From assembly GCF_000725885.1 (NCBI RefSeq), contig NZ_JODR01000021.1:108587-172586 (forward strand): a stretch of 64,000 nt of DNA. Reading direction: 5' to 3'. The notes below the pieces were generated by a model, which had not been told where the DNA came from, did not search any database, and saw only the letters and a list, made by a program, of their open reading frames with translations. This DNA comes from Streptomyces albus subsp. albus. Lineage in GTDB: Bacteria; Actinomycetota; Actinomycetes; Streptomycetales; Streptomycetaceae. This document shows, piece by piece, positions 44,501 through 51,279 of the stretch. Position numbers and translations under genes: made by a program. The stretch's first letter is position 1, and the number at the start of each line of letters is the position of its first letter.

Positions 44501-45769
44501 ATCCGCGAACTGGCGACCGGCACCCGCCGCTTCACCCTGGCCCCCTCCGGCCGCGTCACCGGCGTCCGCGCCCACGGCTGGCACGAGACGTATGCCTACG
44601 ACACGGCCGGCAACATCACCACCGCGCAGGCCCCCGACCACCCCGCACCCGGCGAACGCACGATCGAGGGAACACTCCTCCACCGCGCCGGGCGCACCTC
44701 CTACACCCACGACGCGGCAGGCCGCCGCATATCCAAGACAGTCCGCCTGCTGAACGGCCGCAAACGCACCTGGACATACACCTGGAACGCGGAGGACCAG
44801 CTCACCTCGGTCACCACACCGGACGGCGGACTGTGGACCTACACCTACGACCCGCTGGGCCGCCGCATATTCAAGGAAGGACCGGACGGCGAGAAGATCC
44901 TCTTCTCCTGGGACGGCACCCGCCTCGCCGAGCAGACCACCGCGGACGGCCGCACCACCACCTGGGACCACGCACCCGGCACCCACCGCCCCGTCGCCCA
45001 GACGGACCACACCCCGCTCGTCCAGGAACCGGGCGCTTCCCTCCTCACCAAACTCACGGAACCCACCGCCGTCCGCCCCCGCTTCCAGTCGGTCCTCACC
45101 GACCTGACGGGCACCCCCACCGAGCTCATCACTCCCGACGGCGAGATCACCTGGCAGCACCGCACCACCCTGTGGGGCACCCCCCTCCCCGGCACCACCC
45201 CGGCCGCCGACCACACCTGCCCCCTCCGCTTCCCAGGCCAATACGCCGACCCGGAAACCGGCCTGCACTACAACTACTTCCGTCACTACGACCCGGAGAC
45301 GGCCCGGTACCTGACACCGGACCCGCTGGGCCTGGCACCCGCACCCAATCCGACCACGTATGTCGATAACCCGCACCTGTGGATCGACCCCCTGGGGCTT
45401 GCACCGACATGTGCGCCAGGTTCTGCCGGACGGCAGCCAGGAAAAGAAGTAGCGCCTTACAACCCAGGCTTTGCGAACCGGCAGAAGAACGGGAAGCATC
45501 TCCCCGACCTCACGACCCCGCGGGGACGAACGCTCTCCTGGCATGCGGCCGAAAGGGTGGCCGGAACCGGCCCTGGCCGCCCCCCGACAAGCCTTCGGGC
45601 CGTCGACCACATCCTGGATAATGGAACGAAAGTGAAATACGACCCTATCCGACAAACCATCCAGGTCAGAGCAATGAATCTGCCGGGTAAACCGTATGTC
45701 GCAGTGAGCGCAACGGACCCGAACCATGTGGTGACCGTGATGATTCCGAAGGAGGTGCACGTGCCGTGA
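41510..45769 (+). CDS. RHS/YD-repeat polymorphic toxin with C-terminal RNase-like domain
   Basis: 1419 residues. Residues 1-125: helical WXG/LXG-like head; about 125-230: hydrophobic helices; about 260-340: DUF6531 region with KGEPVDVATGTMLMEQTDLS; then many YD repeats (YDEAGNL, YDAAGRL types) to about 1190; RHS core ADPETGLHYNYFRHYDPE and YLTPDPLGLAP at about 1242-1298; variable tip about 1300-1419. The tip has SWHAAERV and ends VVTVMIPK, resembling DUF4258/BECR-fold RNase toxins with an early His; the exact family is uncertain. RHS proteins encapsulate the tip and release it for contact-dependent killing. The next gene overlaps by 4 bp and should be its immunity gene. Confidence 0.92.
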   Translation: MSVKDEARHILEKMGLHWPDGDPDKLREAAKAWRAFAKTCDEVKRETDHRARTLIEVNSGEAVDAFEKFWSRYVGRGEKGWLKDLPKSARSMAKALDDLAEEIDNAKERLWTEIAASATVIVAGIVLTGPTFGISDVAAGAAAEGIIALGETLSIAISSTAARLVASALVGAAFGGVESVTLNLAVAQPVRILAGQQKGISLDEVNRAAEDGMLLGGVFGAGRMFLPKTPPSLQAPSLRPSLIDEGLVSRSPGRTPTKGEPVDVATGTMLMEQTDLSLPGDLPLVVSRTHLSSYRAGICFGPSWTSTLDERVQIDTDGVVFVAADGMRLVYPVPEAHQPVLPAKGPRWPMEWDGKPDGTITITDPVSGLVRTFADPQPCGDPSAAQLPLATLRNRNGAGIEIDRGPYGTPVAVRHSGGYHLSVETDNQRVTALRLLHERPDPYAAETGDPVPSTLVMRYGYDEAGNLAEVVNSSGKALRFTYDDEGRMLSWTDRNGTTFRYEYDTAGRVVRTTGPDGIYDGAFSYDEPAGTTVYTDSLGHRTVCRCNADGQVVAETDPLGNTTRTEWNDRGTAPLSVTDPLGNTTRYAYDAEDNLTAVEHPDGTRTSAAYNALNQPVEVTEPDGSVWRHDYDELGNLTRTTDPTGATTCYGYDERGHLTTVTDALGHTQHLTSEATGLPVSVTDALGHTTHVRRDPFGRVVELTDPLGHPTRMGWTTEGRPSWREDAEGARETWEWDGEGNLIRHTDPAGGTTCHTAGPFDAPATRTEPDGARYAFSYDTEMRLTRVTNPQGREWVYEYDAAGNLVAETDFNGARLTYEVDAAGRLTARTNAEGQTLRYKRDALGRVTEQRDETTGEVTTFTYDAAGELTAATRPDAELELSYDAVGHVLSETVNGRTTTFAYDPLGRRTTRTTPSGLTSSWRYDAQGRPAELVTDHGALAFTHDAAGRETERRAGALVLRQAWDRADRLTSQVARAGSALLQHRDYAYRPDGHLTEIRELATGTRRFTLAPSGRVTGVRAHGWHETYAYDTAGNITTAQAPDHPAPGERTIEGTLLHRAGRTSYTHDAAGRRISKTVRLLNGRKRTWTYTWNAEDQLTSVTTPDGGLWTYTYDPLGRRIFKEGPDGEKILFSWDGTRLAEQTTADGRTTTWDHAPGTHRPVAQTDHTPLVQEPGASLLTKLTEPTAVRPRFQSVLTDLTGTPTELITPDGEITWQHRTTLWGTPLPGTTPAADHTCPLRFPGQYADPETGLHYNYFRHYDPETARYLTPDPLGLAPAPNPTTYVDNPHLWIDPLGLAPTCAPGSAGRQPGKEVAPYNPGFANRQKNGKHLPDLTTPRGRTLSWHAAERVAGTGPGRPPTSLRAVDHILDNGTKVKYDPIRQTIQVRAMNLPGKPYVAVSATDPNHVVTVMIPKEVHVP

Positions 45770-46011
45770 GCCAGAAGGCCAGGCTCCTCGAACTGGTTGA
45801 CGCCTTCATCGAGGGAAAAGACCAATCGATGCGATTGGTCAACGAAATTGAAGGAATCCTTGTCGACCACTATCTGGAGACGAGCGTATTCGAAGAACTG
45901 ACAGAGCCGCTCGCCCTCTACCGGCCCGGCTGCGGCGCCCCCTACTACGGAGTCGCGGAGATGGCGGATACCCTCAGAGAAGCCCGAGAAGCAATAAACG
46001 ATCTCGAATGA
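45766..46011 (+). CDS. Cognate immunity protein candidate for the RHS toxin
   Basis: 81 residues, acidic and helical (LLELVDAFIEGKDQSMRLVNEIEGILVD), ending EAREAINDLE. GTG 45766 overlaps the toxin stop by 4 bp, the classic toxin-immunity arrangement. Its pattern of short helices with an F/Y.P motif (LYRPGCG) is like colicin D/CdiI-type immunity proteins. GC is clearly lower than in the chromosomal neighbours. Confidence 0.75.
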   Translation: MSQKARLLELVDAFIEGKDQSMRLVNEIEGILVDHYLETSVFEELTEPLALYRPGCGAPYYGVAEMADTLREAREAINDLE

Positions 46012-46252
46012 ATGAATCACGAGGTGAATGCCCCTCGGGGAGAAGTCAACAATGGGTCCTTCCCGGTACGCCACCCATCGGGCGGAGAATCTCACGATGG
46101 AACCGTCCCCAGTTTCAACAACACCGCCGTCGAACTCCCTACCTGGATGAGCGACTTCAAGGTCCGCTCGCCAATAGAAGGCAGTGTCGTCTGCAATTCC
46201 CCGAACCGCATGCGGACAGGCCCCCGCCAGCTGGCGGACACGGAGGGAGACA
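46012..46252 (+). other. 241 bp of decayed or unrecognised sequence
   Basis: An open frame from 46012 (MNHEVNAPRGEVNNG) runs through this stretch, but it has no ribosome site spacing typical of the locus and runs out of phase over the next gene. It may be a remnant of an earlier toxin tip; I do not recognise the family. Confidence 0.3.
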
Positions 46253-46507
46253 ATGGGAATCACACAGGAAGTGGCCGACAGGCTACGGGCGCTGGCAGCG
46301 GGGGAAGGCTCTCGGGAAGAGGCTGCGGCGTGGGCTCTGTCGGTCATGGAGGGAGATGCGCCGGAGCTCGCGGACAAAAATGTCTGGCACGCCCTGGATC
46401 AGCTCAGCGGTGCTGATCTCATGCTGGACCCGGACACTCCGATGCACAGCAAAGAACAGTTCCAGCAGTGGCTCCAGGAATTCCTGGAAAATGTGTCGGT
46501 CGCATAG
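46253..46507 (+). CDS. Small immunity-like protein, 84 residues
   Basis: MGITQEVADRLRAL head, EEAAAWALSVMEGD, then ALDQLSGADLM and SKEQFQQWLQEFLE. GGAGGGAGA lies 4 bp before ATG 46253. The helical, acidic architecture is that of small orphan immunity proteins found downstream of RHS genes in Streptomyces. No matching toxin is intact in the window. Confidence 0.65.
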   Translation: MGITQEVADRLRALAAGEGSREEAAAWALSVMEGDAPELADKNVWHALDQLSGADLMLDPDTPMHSKEQFQQWLQEFLENVSVA

Positions 46508-46619
46508 CTCCACACGTCGGCACCCGGCACCCAATTCGGACAGCGACACAATGATCGTCGCTCGGAGCTCGCCGGAGAAAATCACGGCACACAAAGGTGT
46601 GGTCCTGCCAGGACCCCCT

Positions 46620-46683
46620 GGCACGGTAGGTGGAGAACAACGCACCCTGGAGCAGCTCCTCCGCCTCATGGCGGTCACCGGGG
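46620..46683 (-). pseudogene. Fragment of sigQ (internal part)
   Basis: About 64 bp that align base by base with 49808-49871 inside intact sigQ (roughly 9 in 10 identical). Translated on the minus strand it gives GDRHEAEELLQGALFSTYRA, against GDRYEAEDLLQSALFSTYRA in SigQ region 2. Both flanks diverge abruptly. Confidence 0.8.
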
Positions 46684-46701
46684 CCAGGGGGACGAGCACA
46701 C

Positions 46702-47090
46702 ATGCCCCCTCCGCTTCTCAGCCAATACGCCGCCCCGGAAACCGGCCTCCACTACACCTACTTCCGGCACTACGCCCCGGTACCTGACACCGGACCCGAC
46801 CAGCCTGGAACCGGGGCCAAACAACCATGTTCACGTCCACAATCCTCTGACATGGCCGGGCCCCTGGGGTCTCAAGGGCGAACCGGGGTGGGACTGGCGC
46901 CAACTTGGCAGTGCGCTGCGCGTAGTGGAAGTCGATGGGCAGATTGTGACTTTCGACAACCGTAGACTGGACACAGCGCATTGAAATAGGAAAACCTGTC
47001 CCTGTCGAACGCGTGGATCCGAAAACGGCGTCTCCCCCTTCAACAAAGGGAATCACCTGGCGAGAGGAATTCGACAAGCACCTCAAATGA
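46702..47090 (+). pseudogene. Orphan RHS toxin tip, frameshifted
   Basis: 46702-46815 is a damaged copy of the RHS core of the intact toxin (45221-45340): a 1-bp deletion after CGCTTCTCAG and an 8-bp deletion before CGGTACCTGACACCGG break the frame. The tip then reads LTPDPTSLEPGPNNHVHVHN, PWGLKGEPGWDWRQLG and EVDGQIVTFDNRRLDTAH, then a stop; in another frame it resumes as IEIGKPVPVERVDPKTA and ends WREEFDKHLK. A second frameshift lies near 46981. The FDNRRL/PVERV pattern is a known RHS tip type unlike the intact toxin. This is a displaced, dead cassette. Confidence 0.8.
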
Positions 47091-47172
47091 TCCTAGAAAT
47101 AAAAGCGGGAGGGGCAGTTCCGCGCAGAGGAACCGATAACCGCCCTACCCACGCCACGAAAGGCCGCAAAGG

Positions 47173-47595
47173 TTGACAACAATCAACCATTTCTGGCACC
47201 GCGAAGAACTTCCCATCTGCGACGTTCTTCATCGGACGGATGGTCCCTCATTGAGGGTCGAGCTGGACGCAGACACACGGGCCGGTTTTCGCACTTTACA
47301 CGGGTTCGATCTCGCCGAATTCTTGTCCAGACGTCCGGACGAGATCACCTCGCTAATGGAAACGAATCGCCTCTGCCTCCCCGACGGAGGAGCCTTGTGC
47401 GGCGGTGAAGGATCCTACGGGTCAGAAGGTTTCGCTGCGAGAGTGGACTCGAATGATGACATCCGATGGCTCATTTACTTCGAGCAGTCCAACCCGGTCA
47501 CACGCCTCGATTTCGACAGGGAAACAAATGTCGCATGCTTCAGCACCAGTTCCCACATCACCCTCCGGTTGAATATCGACTCACCAACACACTGA
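47173..47595 (+). CDS. Immunity-like protein with a TTA codon
   Basis: 140 residues, beta-rich second half (IRWLIYFEQSNPVTRLDFDR). It directly follows the orphan toxin tip, so it is probably its immunity gene, kept after the toxin died. TTG 47173 has GAAAGG 9 bp upstream. A TTA codon at 47296-47298 makes translation depend on the bldA tRNA. GC is well below the window mean. No family recognised with certainty. Confidence 0.65.
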   Translation: MTTINHFWHREELPICDVLHRTDGPSLRVELDADTRAGFRTLHGFDLAEFLSRRPDEITSLMETNRLCLPDGGALCGGEGSYGSEGFAARVDSNDDIRWLIYFEQSNPVTRLDFDRETNVACFSTSSHITLRLNIDSPTH

Positions 47596-47636
47596 GACAT
47601 TGCCGGCGAACTGATCATCATTGCGCCGCAGAAGGC

Positions 47637-47905
47637 AGGAGCGGTCCCGTCAGGATCCCCTGTCCTGCCTGAACCGCTCTCTCCCCGTTCCCCCGCATCC
47701 CCCCGTGCCCCATGCCCCCAAGGTGTCAGGTGAACGTGTGTGTCAGGCGACCAGTTCGTCGAAGCTCTCTTCCTGGTTGCGCCCGAAGCTGAGGACCTCG
47801 TCGTCGCGGAGGCGGCGCTGGGAACGCCAGATGCTGCTCTTGACGGCGCCCGCACTGACGTCGAGTATGTCCGCGCAACCTCCGGGTCGGTGCGGCCCTC
47901 GTAGC
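47637..47905 (-). pseudogene. Duplicated 3' end of sigQ plus its downstream hairpin
   Basis: Direct repeat of 49291-49575. The last about 43 codons of sigQ are present (ADILDVSAGAVKSSIW, DDEVLSFGRNQEESFDELVA), identical over more than 80 bp at the very 3' end, and the downstream hairpin is copied in degenerate form (47639-47685). The 5' side stops after an indel near 47878. No start, so not expressible as a sigma factor. Confidence 0.9.
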
Positions 47906-47926
47906 TTCTTGTAGCAGGAGGACCGT

Positions 47927-48802
47927 GTGTATTTCCCAGACCGGGAATACCTAGTCAGATCCCTTCTGGCGGACGGCAATACACTTCATCATGAATCTTG
48001 GGAGGGGAACTCCCACCCACCGAACTTTCCGGTACCGGTGGGCATGAAACTCGACTCTGGTCTGATCAACCGCTTCTACCTGGGTATCCGCAACGCCGGG
48101 GTGAACCACGTGCTCATCACCCGCCTTGACGGAGAGCAGCCAGGCCAGGCGCTTCCATCGCTACCAGCCACCGAGGAGGTACTCGAATCCCACCTTGCCG
48201 GACAGCCGCCGCAACTTCTGGCGGCAGCCCAGGACTTCTCAGGTGCGCTGCTGTTCACCTCTCCGGGGCATGCCGTACTCGGAGAAACCTCCCCCTTCCT
48301 CGAAAAGGCGTGTCCCGAAGGGGTCGACACCGCACGGGCGAGGTTCAGCAGGTACGCACGGAGACTGGCCGGGCGGTGGCCCAACCTCCCGAATGTCGCA
48401 ACCCAATTCTTTCCGAGCCATGCCGCTTGGGCAACCCCTGGAGCAGTGGATCCTGGAAGCCATACGGCCCGGCAGATCGGACTTATGAGGGAACTGGCAG
48501 CGGGAAATATCGATCCCTACGAGTTCTCGACATCCTGGTTTACCGAACGACGCGCAGCCGCGCAAGACGGTGAAAGGACCCATAAACACCTGGCCAGGAT
48601 TCTTGACCTGGTGTTCACCACTGTGGATGATTTCCCGCCTACGCCTGCTCTGGCCGAACCCGGCGACTTGACAGAAGACGAACTTACCCGCCGCATCCGG
48701 CGCTTCCTGGAGGAGCTCGACGCACTCGACGCCTCCTCTCCGCAGGAAGACAATCAATGCCCCCTGCGAACGCCCGACCTCACGATAGCTACGTCACCGT
48801 GA
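47927..48802 (+). CDS. Immunity-like protein with a colicin D-type C-terminal domain
   Basis: 291 residues. The C-terminal half (NIDPYEFSTSWFTERRAA, LARILDLVFTTVDDFPP, EPGDLTEDELTRRIRRFLEEL) follows the pattern of colicin D/MafI-like immunity proteins; the N half contains CPEGVDTARARFSRYARRL. GTG 47927 has CAGGAGG 5 bp upstream. The ribosome site abuts the sigQ fragment, so this gene was joined to it by recombination. Its toxin is not in the window. Confidence 0.7.
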   Translation: MYFPDREYLVRSLLADGNTLHHESWEGNSHPPNFPVPVGMKLDSGLINRFYLGIRNAGVNHVLITRLDGEQPGQALPSLPATEEVLESHLAGQPPQLLAAAQDFSGALLFTSPGHAVLGETSPFLEKACPEGVDTARARFSRYARRLAGRWPNLPNVATQFFPSHAAWATPGAVDPGSHTARQIGLMRELAAGNIDPYEFSTSWFTERRAAAQDGERTHKHLARILDLVFTTVDDFPPTPALAEPGDLTEDELTRRIRRFLEELDALDASSPQEDNQCPLRTPDLTIATSP

Positions 48803-48806
48803 ACTC

Positions 48807-48890
48807 TGCCGGGGGACGGAGAATGAGACTCCAGAAAAACACCCGGGCAAGGCGAAACCGAAGAAGGTGCACATCGATGACGGAACCTAG
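48807..48890 (+). pseudogene. Possible toxin tip remnant
   Basis: A short frame ending KPKKVHIDDGT and a TAG stop, 13 bp before the next gene. It has no start. Its place just before an immunity-like gene fits the residue of a lost toxin tip. Too short to be certain. Confidence 0.3.
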
Positions 48891-48902
48891 GAACAGTGCG
48901 GG

Positions 48903-49253
48903 ATGAGCGAGCGTCTGACTCCCCTCGCAAGGGAGATCCTCCAGGACGGCGAGGAAGACTGGGTAATGGTCGACAGCGTGGTCGCCTACGCCTTGGAACA
49001 CGCCGAGGCCTCGGGAACGGCGCCGGAGGACGTCACGAAGCAATTCCTCACGACCCTTCTCGGGGAAGACCTGATGGAAATCGGCGACCTTGCCGAGGAG
49101 GGTTTCAGGCCATGGGACCTTCCTCCCCTGGAAGCCGTTGACCGGTGCCTCGCCGATCTCGAATCCTACGACTGGGAACCACGAGGGGCGCTGTCCTGGT
49201 TGTCGATCACCGAAAAAGGGCGTCGTCACCTCCGGGAACTCGCAGGCAACTGA
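48903..49253 (+). CDS. Immunity-like protein, 116 residues
   Basis: Acidic, mainly helical: LAREILQDGEEDWVMVDSVV, EDVTKQFLTTLLGEDLMEIG, ending WLSITEKGRRHLREL. Codon use is moderately GC-biased. No clear ribosome site. Last gene of the immunity array; the downstream hairpin separates it from convergent sigQ. Confidence 0.65.
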   Translation: MSERLTPLAREILQDGEEDWVMVDSVVAYALEHAEASGTAPEDVTKQFLTTLLGEDLMEIGDLAEEGFRPWDLPPLEAVDRCLADLESYDWEPRGALSWLSITEKGRRHLRELAGN

Positions 49254-49290
49254 CCCGCCCCCCCCCCAGGCGCGACGGCCCCGGCACACA

Positions 49291-49340
49291 AGAGAGCGGT
49301 CCCGTCAGGACCCCCTGTCCTGGCGGAACCGCTCTCTTTC
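49291..49340. terminator. Bidirectional terminator of sigQ and the immunity array
   Basis: 21-bp imperfect stem, AGAGAGCGGTCCCGTCAGGAC paired with GTCCTGGCGGAACCGCTCTCT except two positions, 5-nt loop, then TTTC. A degenerate copy is at 47639-47685. Confidence 0.85.
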
Positions 49341-49417
49341 CCCGTTCCCCCGTTGTCCCCGTTTCCCCCGTATCCCCCTGTGCCCCATGTCCCCGAGGGG
49401 TCAGGTGGACGTGTGTG

Positions 49418-50275
49418 TCAGGCGACCAGTTCGTCGAAGCTCTCTTCCTGGTTGCGCCCGAAGCTGAGGACCTCGTCGTCGCGGAGGCGGCGCAGGGAGC
49501 GCCAGATGCTGCTCTTGACGGTGCCGACGCTGATGTCGAGTATGTCCGCGATCTCCGGGTCGGTGCGGCCCTCGTAGTAGCGCAGGACCAGCATGGTGCG
49601 CTGGAGTTCGGGCAGCCGGGCGAGGGCCTGCCACAGCACGGTCCGCAGTTCGGTGCCGCGCATGGCGTCCTGTTCGCCGGCGGTCTCCGGCAGCTCCTCC
49701 GTCGGGTACTCGTTCAGCTTGCGGCGGCGCCAGGCGCTGATGTGCAGGTTCGTCATGGTGCGCCGCAGGTAGCCGCCGACGGCCGCCTTGTCGCTGATGC
49801 GGCCCCAGGCACGGTAGGTGGAGAACAGCGCGCTCTGGAGCAGGTCCTCCGCCTCGTACCGGTCACCGGTCAGGTGGTAGGCCGTGGCGTACAGGGAGGC
49901 GCGGCGCTCGCGGACGTACGCGGTGAACGCCGCTTCGGCGTCCGCGTCCACCTCGGCGGTGCCGGTCTCCTCGACGGGTCCCAGCGCTGCCGCCTCCCTG
50001 TGTTCGCCACTCGTGCGGAAGTCCCCCTCGCTTCCGCGGTCCCCCGTGTTCCCCGTTTCCCCCCGGTCCCCCGTTTCCCCCTGCGGGGCTTCTCCCCTGA
50101 GCCCCTCGACCGCGGGGCCGAACACGGTCCGCGGACGCATCCGTCCGGTGCCGCGAGCGCACCCCCGCCCGCTCACGACACCGGACTTCTCCGGCCAGGT
50201 CTGAGCGGGAACCGAAGGGACGTGCAGACGCGTGTGAAGGACTGCGCTCGTGTTGGTTCCGTGCAGTGTGTTCAT
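49418..50275 (-). CDS. sigQ: ECF RNA polymerase sigma factor SigQ
   Basis: 285 residues. Low-complexity Gly/Glu/Thr head (about 25-90), region 2 from about residue 105 (YHLTGDRYEAEDLLQSALFS, YLRRTMTNLHISAWRRRK) and region 4 (LPELQRTMLVLRYYEGRTD, EIADILDISVGTVKSSIW). SigE-type group. Divergent from afsQ1, as in S. coelicolor where AfsQ1 activates sigQ and the module affects antibiotic production and growth on glutamate. The AfsQ1 box lies 85 bp upstream. Its 3' end is duplicated at 47743-47905. Confidence 0.94.
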   Translation of the reverse strand: MNTLHGTNTSAVLHTRLHVPSVPAQTWPEKSGVVSGRGCARGTGRMRPRTVFGPAVEGLRGEAPQGETGDRGETGNTGDRGSEGDFRTSGEHREAAALGPVEETGTAEVDADAEAAFTAYVRERRASLYATAYHLTGDRYEAEDLLQSALFSTYRAWGRISDKAAVGGYLRRTMTNLHISAWRRRKLNEYPTEELPETAGEQDAMRGTELRTVLWQALARLPELQRTMLVLRYYEGRTDPEIADILDISVGTVKSSIWRSLRRLRDDEVLSFGRNQEESFDELVA

Positions 50276-50359
50276 CTCGCGCCCCCTCGGAGCAGACCCG
50301 GTCGCTTGCTTGATGACGACAACCCTGCCGTCCCGATTTCATGGCGAGGTCCCCCGTCT

Positions 50360-50392
50360 GTCACAGCGGTGTCACAAGGGCTGGAGGGTCAC
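50360..50392. promoter_or_regulatory. AfsQ1 box between sigQ and afsQ1
   Basis: GTCAC-N6-GTCAC at 50360-50375, the exact form of the GTnAC-n6-GTnAC site described for AfsQ1, plus a third GTCAC at 50388-50392. The site can serve sigQ (leftward) and afsQ1 (rightward). Confidence 0.85.
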
Positions 50393-50477
50393 ACAATGCC
50401 CAGGCCAACGGGCGTGTCGTTGCCGGGCGCGGACCGCCGGTCGAAGTATGGGGGCGCCATGGGCCAGAATGGCGCGC

Positions 50478-51155
50478 GTGCCTTTCCTGTTGCTGATCGA
50501 GGACGACGACGCCGTCCGTACCGCCCTGGAGATGGGTCTGACCCGCCAGGGGCACCGCGTGGTGACCGCCGCGTCCGGTGAGGACGGCCTCAAACTGCTG
50601 CGCGAACAGCGCCCCGACCTGATCGTGCTGGATGTGATGCTGCCGGGCATCGACGGCTTCGAGGTGTGCCGCCGCATCCGCCGCACCGACCAGCTGCCGA
50701 TCATCCTGCTGACGGCACGCAGCGACGACATCGACGTCGTGGTGGGGCTGGAGTCCGGCGCCGACGACTACGTCGTCAAGCCGGTGCAGGGCCGGGTGCT
50801 GGACGCGCGGATCCGCGCGGTGATGCGGCGCGGCGAGCGGGAGTCCAACGATGCGGCGACGTTCGGCTCGCTGGTGATCGACCGTGCGGCGATGACGGTC
50901 ACCAAGAACGGCGAGGATCTGCAACTGACCCCGACGGAGCTGCGGTTGCTGCTGGAGCTGAGCCGCCGCCCGGGCCAGGCCCTCTCCCGGCAGCAGTTGC
51001 TGCGGCTGGTGTGGGAGCACGACTATCTGGGCGACTCGCGGCTGGTGGACGCGTGTGTGCAGCGGCTGCGGGCCAAGGTCGAGGACGTGCCCTCCTCCCC
51101 CACTCTGATCCGCACGGTGCGCGGCGTCGGCTACCGGCTGGATCCGCCGCAGTGA
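50478..51155 (+). CDS. afsQ1: Two-component response regulator AfsQ1
   Basis: 225 residues, OmpR/PhoB family. Receiver domain LLLIEDDDAVRTALEMGL with phospho-acceptor Asp52 in LIVLDVMLPGIDGF and Lys in DDYVVKPVQG; C-terminal winged helix LTPTELRLLLELSRRPGQAL and TVRGVGYRLD. Nearly identical to S. coelicolor AfsQ1, on which the start (GTG 50478, VPFLLLIEDD) is based; ATG 50469 is possible. It controls sigQ and pathway activators. Followed by afsQ2 after 124 bp. Confidence 0.95.
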   Translation: MPFLLLIEDDDAVRTALEMGLTRQGHRVVTAASGEDGLKLLREQRPDLIVLDVMLPGIDGFEVCRRIRRTDQLPIILLTARSDDIDVVVGLESGADDYVVKPVQGRVLDARIRAVMRRGERESNDAATFGSLVIDRAAMTVTKNGEDLQLTPTELRLLLELSRRPGQALSRQQLLRLVWEHDYLGDSRLVDACVQRLRAKVEDVPSSPTLIRTVRGVGYRLDPPQ

Positions 51156-51279
51156 GCGCGGGTCCGCCGCGCGCCCGGTGCCGCGGTCACGCGGCTTTCC
51201 CCGGTACGGGCCTGGTGGGCCGTCCGGGTGCGGGGGTGCCCCGTGAGGAAGAACCGAGTACGGAGAACGGAACAGCCGA

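Noticed and set aside
41488..45369. 1293-codon frame overlapping the RHS gene
   Set aside because: Frame shadow of the YD repeats; Arg/Pro/His-rich, while the 41510 frame has clear RHS motifs.
45457..46377. 306-codon minus-strand frame over the toxin tip and immunity gene
   Set aside because: Antisense to well-supported overlapping toxin and immunity genes; no ribosome site.
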